Shown here: positions 9,501 to 15,900 of the stretch, one piece after another
Layout: each line of letters begins with the position of its first letter
How positions within the stretch are numbered: position 1 is the stretch's first letter
NCBI GenBank assembly: GCA_045543215.1
Contig: JAZQMD010000145.1
Location: forward strand, 1 to 16,053
DNA length: 16,053 bases
Source: DXYV01 sp045543215
Lineage (GTDB): Bacteria > Bacillota > Clostridia > Oscillospirales > Oscillospiraceae
Direction of reading: 5' to 3'
Notes under the pieces: model-generated
What the model saw: only the letters and a program-made list of their open reading frames with translations
What the model was told of the DNA's origin: nothing
Databases searched by the model: none
Translations under genes and position numbers: made by a program

Positions 9501-9907
9501 TGGCACAGGTACTTTATAATCTGGAGAACAATCCTGACTATACTTATGATGGAAGTTTCCAAGACATAAAAGGCCAAGAATGGTTTTTCAAAGCCGCTCT
9601 CTGGGCTGCTGGGCGTGGTATTATCCTTGGATATGAGGACGGTAGTTTCCGAGGAAATGATCCGATTAGTCGTGAGCAACTCGCCGTGATACTTTGGCGC
9701 TACTCTGGTGGATTAGAAAGTACCCATGATATAACCAATTTTAGTGATGCCGTTCAGGTCTCAGACTATGCCAAGCAGGCTCTGGCCTGGGCAAATGAAA
9801 ATGGTATTATTAATGGTAAAGGCAGTGGTATCCTTGATCCCAAAGGGCAGGCTACAAGAGCACAGGTTGCTCAAATGCTCAAGAATCTTTTAGAAAACAT
9901 GAATTAA
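6524..9907 (+). CDS. Secreted SLH-domain surface protein with beta-helix-like N-terminus
   Basis: 1127 aa. A signal peptide (KK, hydrophobic core, likely cleavage near VSA at about 26-28) leads into residues 35-400. These are rich in short beta-strand patterns (VTIRGNGNTMML, VTFENITL, TLTLNG), resembling right-handed beta-helix or adhesin-like surface modules. Residues about 550-636 look Ig-like and end in an AEDETYNATFSDEMTITI strand pattern. About 637-713 is a second small module, and 720-752 is a Met/Ser/Gly linker. About 785-950 is a beta-rich domain I cannot name. Three S-layer homology domains follow, about 952-1000, 1011-1060 and 1072-1120 (FEDVRKDEW, FQDIKGQEWF, FSDAVQVSDYA, each with an FSPE/FRGN/LDPK element). 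SLH domains bind pyruvylated secondary cell-wall polymer, so the protein is probably surface-anchored. No catalytic motif is visible; adhesin or structural protein is inferred. Strong RBS; good terminator follows. Confidence 0.88.
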   Translation: MKQTKKFLSVILVLCMICTMLPSMTVSAAAANEITVTDWNGFLKASETENAVIILSNNIESPQGAGDDALFLKKSVTIRGNGNTMMLNCGGIVLGGNVTFENITLYFANMVRNAIIANGHTLTLNGVKRGNLSPRIHLFCGSVSDYNGSQAIPETGPAGHIIIKGENHLGDIFAGSLSDGADETAAKPNNFTGSSTITIESSATHSIENIYAHGARESRGEGSGDLLYPNPERYKVTGGVSINLNNRRVKNIYGQTGGSSDAVVTYTDSDGKGYLFEPMISSIGKLVLQSGGTEYSADLQPATGSSFSSKGAEVSAPSNTRLSLVNFKNDLTINNFTGGGELVLGKLQTLTISGTVNGTTGIGIGEIFSNASTTVPVENQTYIVAPNSSNESFKLIPHSGNPDMVLNRENNGDWVIPVSDGDTIIVKNANIPEQVSMSANSNGKSIPLTINYQSNTAFDSLLYVPVDISVNGSPTTRTGDEYGGFDYTIDNVNGNNPLTLYFHEQNLYIGGISSAIPTGIYQITFTIPARNMVDRKPLTLDTTLIVPEPTKKEQATLTINSNSVTTYGKDVTLSTSGGTGAGDVTYFVTNGTGAATISGNVLTPTKVGTVTVTAIKAEDETYNATFSDEMTITIDKATPTGTPEYTHITTSGKTLADAGLTTMGSTFNTPGTVVWELADTTSVEANTPYKWIFTPTDTINYNSLTDSITLYHALSNNVSSGSGGDMNGGVSGGMSGSMSSGMSGSMSGGISGTTNKTGVNTSDGATTNTNTKVTPNATTKGSTSSVIITASMGQEIVEQAVKRSSTKVIIAPNITGNVNKAEVSIPSETIRKIGQQTKANLTVSTPMAEVSIPNGSLSDLSSKGGNVTVSTEKVGNTITLGITASGENITKIPLGILMTVSHENTTPGTVAVIVHEDGTREIVKSSVSSNGKVFIPLSGSTTVELVENRKEFEDVRKDEWHKDAADFVSARGLLNGTSQTRFSPEMPMTRGMLAQVLYNLENNPDYTYDGSFQDIKGQEWFFKAALWAAGRGIILGYEDGSFRGNDPISREQLAVILWRYSGGLESTHDITNFSDAVQVSDYAKQALAWANENGIINGKGSGILDPKGQATRAQVAQMLKNLLENMN
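8696..8780 (+). repeat. In-frame Met/Ser/Gly short tandem repeat
   Basis: Degenerate 12-15 base units built from ATGAGCGGC and AGTATGAGC encode a run of MSG/SMSG/GGMSG, residues about 725-752 of the SLH protein. It separates the Ig-like part from the unassigned beta-rich domain and cell-wall anchor, so it is probably a flexible spacer. Such repeats can gain or lose units by slippage without shifting frame when the unit is a multiple of three. Confidence 0.75.
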
Positions 9908-9910
9908 AAA

Positions 9911-9947
9911 GCAAAAAAGGAGGGGGGAAAGCCCCCTCCTTTTTTGC
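9911..9947. terminator. Strong bidirectional intrinsic terminator
   Basis: A perfect 16-bp stem pairs 9911-9926 with 9932-9947 around a GAAAG loop. The arms are GCAAAAAAGGAGGGGG and its complement. It starts 3 bases after the SLH gene. On the minus strand the stem is followed by TTTTT, so it can also end transcription coming from the sialidase gene. Confidence 0.92.
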
Positions 9948-10262
9948 CGCCGTATTTAGATGTTTTTTCCCCCTGGTGTGTGAAAGGAGCTGATCCTCTC
10001 CGCAACTGAATAGCGGCGGCTTCGAGCAGAGCGCGGAGAAGCCACCGGCGGGTGCGCCAAGACTTCCTCCTCCCTCCAGAGAATGAGAGTAATCAACACC
10101 AGCGCCGCAAGTGGAGGCTTTGCCATCCTACGACCACGATCTGCAAGTAAACATCCTTCCTCTATACCACCGCAACACAAATTCAAAGCCTTCAGTGTTT
10201 CAAACGGCGTGCCACTTACCTTTATACTTTATCTCTCACAGCTGATTTTCTTGAAAGCAACC
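9948..10262. other. Intergenic region downstream of two convergent genes, with a GC-rich hairpin
   Basis: 315 bases between the terminator and the sialidase stop. The inner part (about 10000-10130) is clearly richer in G+C than its surroundings. It contains an imperfect hairpin pairing CGGCGGCTTC (10014-10023) with GAAGCCACCG (10038-10047), one mismatch. No promoter or RNA gene is recognised. A doubtful 56-codon minus-strand ORF is listed separately. Confidence 0.5.
9956..10126 (-). CDS. Doubtful small ORF with one hydrophobic stretch
   Basis: 56 codons from ATG 10124-10126 (an upstream TTG at 10186 would give 76). The product has a short hydrophobic run, LAALVLITLILW, followed by an Arg/Pro-rich tail. 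No convincing RBS precedes the ATG: AGG directly abuts it. It lies in the 3' region of the sialidase transcript, before the shared terminator. It coincides with the GC-rich block and hairpin, so the open frame may simply reflect composition or a non-coding repeat element. I do not recognise the protein. Confidence 0.2.
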   Translation of the reverse strand: MAKPPLAALVLITLILWREEEVLAHPPVASPRSARSRRYSVAERISSFHTPGGKNI

Positions 10263-12275
10263 TCAAGACTTTACTTGTTTAAAAAAGCGCAACTCAACAC
10301 CATTATTAGTGGCAGAAAATTGACGCGTGCTAGTATTATAGGACAACCAAAGGTCAGTGGATGCATCTTTAATGGTGTATGTACCATCCATATCATCGTC
10401 CGTAATCATAACCTCCACAGGCATCTCACTGGTATGAACCCTGCTGTCACTAAGCCTACTCAAATTTAAATAATAAGTACCCCCTCCAAACATAGATTTT
10501 AGAGCTATTCTATCATTATCTAAGTCGACTACCTTCCATAACTGGGCTCCCACATCAAAATCGCTATTTAACGGTGGGGTAGTCTCAATCTCTTTTCCTG
10601 AAAGTACATCCGTTACAGTATTATTACAGAATAATACACGATCAGTAATGCCATTGAAGTATGTAATGGCATAAACTTCACCAACATCAATGCCATCTAC
10701 ATCCAATACATATTTAGTGGTGCCAACAGAATCAAAATTAATGCCGGAGAGTGCCTTGGTCTCGAATTTCATTGTATAATAACAATTGTCTCCGGCGCCC
10801 CATTTTGATTCATGGTTTTCATAGAGGATACCGATGTTCCCACCGGGCAGTTCCGTCATGGCTGAGTACATAAAGGGACTCCCGTTGCTTGTAACATCAA
10901 TCTTCGCATTGTTCACCCAGGCCATGCTCCTGTTTGTGTCATTGTTCACCAAGCCCACGAAAATTTTGCCGTTAAGCCGTGCGGAGGCGGCGCTGTTGTT
11001 GGAGCCAGCCTCGTTTGGCCCGGTAGGGCAGGAAACCAGCAAAACCTCTTTTCCCTCAGAGGTCTTAGAGTATTTAATGGCTGAAATTTGACAGTTAGAG
11101 TTTGTAGGAATGCTCTTCTCTACCACCGGCCTTCCCCAGACCCCGTCAGATACACCATTAGCGCCGGGGGTAAAGTCAATATAGGTCAGACGGCTAGTGT
11201 TGCTGCGCAAGAAAAAGCGTAGTCGTCCGTCAGACAGCTCTACCGCAACGGACTCAGAGTGCCAGTTGACACCGTTTCCGATAGGTGCGTTTACGCTGCG
11301 GTTCCAATTAACCCCATCGCTGGAGTAGATAAAGCTCACACGTTGACTATCGTTGTTTCCGGCATAAGAATAGCATGGATAGACAATCTCACCCTGTGAG
11401 GTCACAATCCCCCTGGAGGGCGCCGCTAGATAAGCCCGTTCAGTGTTTTTCTTTACGGGAATAAGCGTAGGTTTACTCCAAGTCTCTCCTCGATCAGTGG
11501 AGGTAATGAGATACAGATAGCTGGTACGCTGGACCTTGAAGGGGGAATCAGCGAAAAAGAGGTTGGTATTATGTCCGTTTCCGGTGATGTTGAAGTGCGC
11601 GTCTACGGTGTAGCCTTGCTGGACTGCATCGTTGGACAGAGACTTGATCTTACCTGTCTCCTGATCTAGATAAAAATTATAGACATAATTTTTGTTATTA
11701 CCCTGTGTCTCGGTTCCGTAGGTATTGTTGGAAAGGAGCAGCCTGCCCTTGCTGTCAAACCCAGTCTCATTGGAGGGCCAAAGATTCTGTTGTCCATTTA
11801 AGGCTACACCATAAGGGTAGATGTCAGCTAGCAGATAGATAGTCTCATTGCCATTGCTGTCATACTTCAGTGCAATGGAGGGGTCTATAAAACAGGTTGA
11901 GCCAGAGTACCCCGCAGAAGGGTTATTTGGCCCACCACTGTACCGATTTCCGTTATCCCCTAAATAATTGGCAAAGCTCCATTTCCAGGTAGCCCCATTA
12001 TTTGTAGAGCGGGAAACGATTGTGTCCAGTCCACCACCGTCATAGGTGGTGTTCCACCGTGCGTCAGCAACGGCCAGCAGGGAGCCGTCACTCAGAGTAA
12101 CCAGACCAGGGATACGAAAGCTGTTGCTCCCAGCTGTCCCCTTTGCAAAGGGCTGGCCGATGGTCTGCCCAGTCCCGGGGTTTGTACCCATGTTGGTAAG
12201 TGCCATTGCGCCTATAGGAAAAAGTGAGAAGAGCAGGCTGAATACAACCGCTATATGTAGGAATCGCTGTTTCAT
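10263..12275 (-). CDS. Secreted exo-alpha-sialidase (GH33, NanI-like)
   Basis: 670 aa from ATG 12273-12275, chosen because AAAGGA lies 9 bases upstream and the product begins with a textbook signal peptide (cleavage after about AMA-25). An 86-codon in-frame upstream extension is rejected. The GH33 propeller carries the FRIP motif with R54, and Asp-boxes near 90-97, 259-266 and a degenerate one at 318-324. By spacing against NanI-type enzymes I assign acid/base D79, E341 pairing with nucleophile Y470 (FMYSAM), and the carboxylate-binding triad R54, R357, R433. Residues about 160-250 form the insertion seen in NanI/NanA/NanB relatives (FFADSPFK). About 510-670 is an extra C-terminal domain without clear family. 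It releases terminal sialic acid from host mucins or glycoproteins outside the cell. No SLH or LPXTG anchor is seen, so it is probably released. No sialic acid uptake genes are in view. Confidence 0.93.
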   Translation of the reverse strand: MKQRFLHIAVVFSLLFSLFPIGAMALTNMGTNPGTGQTIGQPFAKGTAGSNSFRIPGLVTLSDGSLLAVADARWNTTYDGGGLDTIVSRSTNNGATWKWSFANYLGDNGNRYSGGPNNPSAGYSGSTCFIDPSIALKYDSNGNETIYLLADIYPYGVALNGQQNLWPSNETGFDSKGRLLLSNNTYGTETQGNNKNYVYNFYLDQETGKIKSLSNDAVQQGYTVDAHFNITGNGHNTNLFFADSPFKVQRTSYLYLITSTDRGETWSKPTLIPVKKNTERAYLAAPSRGIVTSQGEIVYPCYSYAGNNDSQRVSFIYSSDGVNWNRSVNAPIGNGVNWHSESVAVELSDGRLRFFLRSNTSRLTYIDFTPGANGVSDGVWGRPVVEKSIPTNSNCQISAIKYSKTSEGKEVLLVSCPTGPNEAGSNNSAASARLNGKIFVGLVNNDTNRSMAWVNNAKIDVTSNGSPFMYSAMTELPGGNIGILYENHESKWGAGDNCYYTMKFETKALSGINFDSVGTTKYVLDVDGIDVGEVYAITYFNGITDRVLFCNNTVTDVLSGKEIETTPPLNSDFDVGAQLWKVVDLDNDRIALKSMFGGGTYYLNLSRLSDSRVHTSEMPVEVMITDDDMDGTYTIKDASTDLWLSYNTSTRQFSATNNGVELRFFKQVKS

Positions 12276-12653
12276 TATAATACATCCTTTCTCATCAAAG
12301 TCTTGTCCTGCATTTCGCAAAGAACAAGCAATCTGTCCTTGGCATGAGCTGCCTATGTGCTCCCTTCCTGCGCGCGCCGCTGGCTGATTCACCTCCGTTC
12401 TTGCAAAATTTTCTTCGTCCATATCCATACTCTGTTTTAGAAAGGCTTTGCGTGCAGAAATGATTAAAATAATATAAAATTTATTTAAACCTTTTATGGA
12501 ATAATATACCATTTTTATTTTAATTACAAGCAAAATAACATAAATAGTTATATATTGTTATCTTTATCTATTTCCCCGCCATATAGTGCAGGAAGATGGG
12601 TATCAATTTTTATTTCCTCCATAAAGTACTTTAGGGTTATTAAGCGCAAAGCG
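12276..12653. other. Sialidase leader and upstream region
   Basis: About 380 bases upstream of the sialidase start. Bases 12300-12420 are GC-rich and open in the sialidase frame. 12421-12600 is AT-rich with a candidate extended -10. Within the leader, GCAAGAAC and GTTCTTTGC (minus-strand sense) can pair with one bulged T, but I recognise no riboswitch or T-box consensus. The AT-rich part also holds the 37-codon frame (12661-12548) discussed with the recombinase relic. Confidence 0.45.
12503..12529 (-). promoter_or_regulatory. Candidate extended -10 promoter for the sialidase gene
   Basis: On the minus strand, TGGTATATT presents an extended -10 (TATATT at 12508-12503, 5/6). A weak TTGTAA lies 15 bases upstream (12529-12524). 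Transcription from here gives an untranslated leader of about 220 bases before the sialidase ATG. Motif evidence only; the -35 is poor in sequence and spacing. Confidence 0.3.
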
Positions 12654-12871
12654 TTATTCATAATTCACCGTTTGTTCAACAATATACCATTCAATAAAGT
12701 CCTTCTTTTCATGTGCCTTTTTACAGGTATGGGTACGACGGCGATTAGCGCAGGAATTACAAAACAGCATAGCAAAATGGTTTTTCCCGCCGCGCCAGCG
12801 GCGGCGAGAACCATTGCTTGATGGCAGCGTTGACAGAGCATCCCATACCCTGAGTAAAATAGAAAATGGAG
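12654..12871 (-). pseudogene. Frameshifted relic of a large serine recombinase (zinc-ribbon region)
   Basis: Two overlapping minus-strand frames together rebuild the C-terminal zinc ribbon of large serine recombinases. The first (12871 to about 12785) reads FYSGYGMLCQRCHQAMV followed by a Gly/Ala-rich stretch and GK, matching the usual 'LSGLLYCGxCGxxM...GK' segment. The second (about 12788 to 12654) reads HFAMLFCNSCANRRRTHTC, then KKAHEKKDFIEWYIVEQTV, matching the usual 'YYYCxNxKRKxxCxKKxVxKDWIExxVVEQT' segment. The C-to-C spacing of nine is preserved. A one-base frameshift near the A-run at 12781-12785 separates them. A stop at 12654-12656 then cuts the frame, but a third frame continues as MNNALRLITLKYF to 12548, possibly after a second frameshift. 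The catalytic N-terminal domain is absent, so the gene is dead. Family identification is by motif pattern from memory. Confidence 0.6.
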
Positions 12872-12977
12872 TTAGGGAAGAACGTAGATATGGTGTCATA
12901 CCCGCAAGCTACCGCTTTTTAATAGGCTTACAATAGCCATTTTAACAACCATCTTCTCTCATAGCTGCTTATAAAGT
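12872..12977. other. Short spacer after the metalloprotease gene
   Basis: About 100 bases between the protease stop and the recombinase relic. I found no terminator-like hairpin here, which is unusual after a gene of over 3 kb. There is a partial direct repeat (GGCTATT / GCCTATT in minus-strand sense) and no ORF worth calling. Confidence 0.4.
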
Positions 12978-15900
12978 TCAATTTTGTAAGGCAACTAATA
13001 CGCTGGAAGGGCTATCCGCTTCATCGACGTTTCCGACAGTAACTGTGTCAGCTTCTAGTCCATAATCATTTCCCTCCGCTGTTAAAACTGGCTTTAATCC
13101 CTTGAAAGTAGACGTATCAGTTAGATTCCCAAACCGAACGATTGGATAGCCATGAGTATCTATTTGGCTAAAATCCCAAACAACCTTATTCCAATAAAGT
13201 CCATTTCCATAAAAATCCTCACTGTTCATGCTTTCTTGTGTAACCCTCTTAATTGTACCAGTTTGCAGGCCACTTGATGTCTTTGAAGATCTATTGGATT
13301 CATAAACATTATTGATCGTGACAGCGTCAGAGGATATTCCATAACAATCCCCCTTGGCTATTACAACAGAATTTGATATTGTGGCAGCATTGCTTGAACC
13401 GCCTACAAATCCTCCGTTGCCGTTAATCAACTCATGATTTGGCGCAGTGATATCCACATCCACATAAGCATTATGGATTGTAACACCTACATGACTGCCT
13501 ACTATTCCTGCCATTCTTCCATCGTAAGGTTGATTTGCTTTTGTGCCTATAATTTTGCCTTTAAAGAGAACGTCTGTAAACGTAGTCAAACCATTAGACT
13601 GCCCTATAATACCGCCTATATTTGAAAAACCTTTTATACTGGTATCTATGACAGAGACTCTTGATATATCAACGTTTCCATAAGCTTCTCCAGCAAGTGC
13701 TCCAATATTTTGAATGTTTGCATTTGAGTAATCTAACATAACTTCCTGTATTTGTACATCGGAAACCCTAGAATCCCTGAGTATATTGGCAAGGGTTCCT
13801 CTGGATGCCGAATGTGTTAAATTACTGTACTTTATCTTTAAATTTTTTACTTCTCCATCACTTATTTCTTTAAATAAAGCAGACCACAAATTAGAAATGG
13901 TGTGTCCATTGCCATCAAACACGCCACTAAATACACCATTAATGACTGGGCCGTAGGGGTTTCTACCGGCCAGGCTCAAATCATTCATGAGTACATAGTG
14001 ACCATTTAAACTTGATCCATCCTTACCTATGGCTACAAGGTCTTCATACGTGTATATCTCCACTACTTCTTCCTCTGTAACTTGATCAAACGCAATATTA
14101 TCTTCATAATACAATTTATTTCTTGTTTTTATCAACGGCAACTTTTCACTTGGTATAATTATGCTTATATTGCTAAGAATTACATTGTTACTTGAATTGG
14201 CTATTACTGCCTGATTATTTTCTGTAACCACAGGTAGATTAATTTTTAAATTACTAATGTTTGCATACGTGACGTTATTGAATAACGGACAAGACAATCC
14301 TGTAATCGTATGCCCATCACCGTTCAAAGTGCCTACAAACTGTTCCATATAATATGGGGTATCTATCTGGACACCGCTAAAATCAATGTCTTGACCCAAT
14401 TTGTAATTGCCCAGTTTATTTGCATTTACCGCATCAATCAATTCCTGTGCGGAAGTAATCGTAGTCACAGTTGGCAGATTATAGATATCCCCATCGATAA
14501 AATCATTTGTAGCACGTTTTACAATGTGGAAGTATATCTTCTTCAGGTTTGTGCTTGCATTTAGGTTGCCATTGCTGGCATCTTGTTTAAATGCCGCCAC
14601 TAACTTGGTTATAACATTGTCTGAATTAAAATACGGTATTGAGTCAAGGTTACTTTCTACTGTCTTATATCGATCTAACTTATAATCCTTCCACGTAATG
14701 CTATCATTTCCTGTGGCTGTTCTAAGCGCCTGGAGGTCATTTTTACTCTTACCGGACATATAAGCAATATAACCGTTTTCATAACCTCCAACTCCCAGCA
14801 TTTCTTGCCCCAATCGTTTGAAAGAATTACTGTCAGGAGTGCCATTATCATTATGAGGCTGATACCAGTTAGCATGCCAGAATGATTCATATCCATAGCC
14901 TCCAGCACCTGCTGAGGTTACGGTCCCCGTTGGCCTGAGCATGATTTGATTGTCCCACAGATCCTCCATAGTACTTAAATTCATCTCTTTAAGCGCATCT
15001 GCGGATAATCTGCTATACGTGGTTTTAAAGGAGTTTCCTTGTGGAGTATGACTTGCCTGCACAGCTATTTTAGACTGCTCCTCGGGCGATAATTGTAAAA
15101 ATGCCTGCCCCATAAGGTAATCCATTACATACCCGGCTTCAAACATATCACTAAAGTAATCCCAGATTTCCTCAGGTGTGTCTACCCTTGTATAGCTAAA
15201 ATTATTGGTGATCTCAGTGGTGACATCTACTTCTTTGTACCAGTTAAATACCATGCTGCCATCTGTGAATTCTTGCATAAGGTTCCCATCTGCATGAGCT
15301 TCAGCTCCCGAAGGAGAGCGTCTGCCATAGTTATTATAAAAATAGCTGCCATCTTGTGTATGAGCATTTTCATGGGTAAATGTCTTAAATGCAAATTCAC
15401 TACCAAATGCAGTATAAACAATCCAATAAATATTAGGGCCTGTTGCATATGCGCCAGCTCCATTTGCAGCACCTATCCTTCGTATAGATTCAGTCACCCA
15501 CTTGAAAACCGGCTCCTGTGACACGCCAGTCTCTTGCGTACCAGGATATTTGCCTCCAGCCGGATAGCCAAAACGAGTATCATAACTGACCTTGAGGGAT
15601 GCATTTAGCCACTCCTCGGCATTGGGAACAACACCAGCAGAAGTACCATAAAGTCTGCCAACCCACTCACCATAGGTGTTCAGCGAATTCAACAGCTTTT
15701 GTTTGTTCTCTTCATTATTTTCGGTATAATATCTGTTAATGGAGCTAATAAACAGGTGCGACGGAGCAGAAAATAAAACCATATCTTCCTGCGGAGCCGT
15801 CATGATAGGCAACAGAAGATTACTGTCCTGCCCTGAGCTCTTGACCAAATTATCCCATGCCCTGTACTTAATACTCATTCCTTCAGGAGGATCAATTGCG

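Noticed and set aside
10083..10469. Plus-strand 128-codon ORF crossing the sialidase 3' end
   Set aside because: Half of it is antisense to the sialidase; no RBS and no recognisable features.
12276..12533. Sialidase starting 86 codons earlier
   Set aside because: It would bury a perfect signal peptide inside the protein, and the ATG at 12275 has its own RBS.
12555..12821. Plus-strand 88-codon ORF
   Set aside because: It is antisense to the recombinase relic, with no RBS or recognisable protein features.
12893..12948. Tiny minus-strand ORF MVVKMAIVSLLKSGSLRV
   Set aside because: 18 codons, no RBS worth the name and no family; probably chance.
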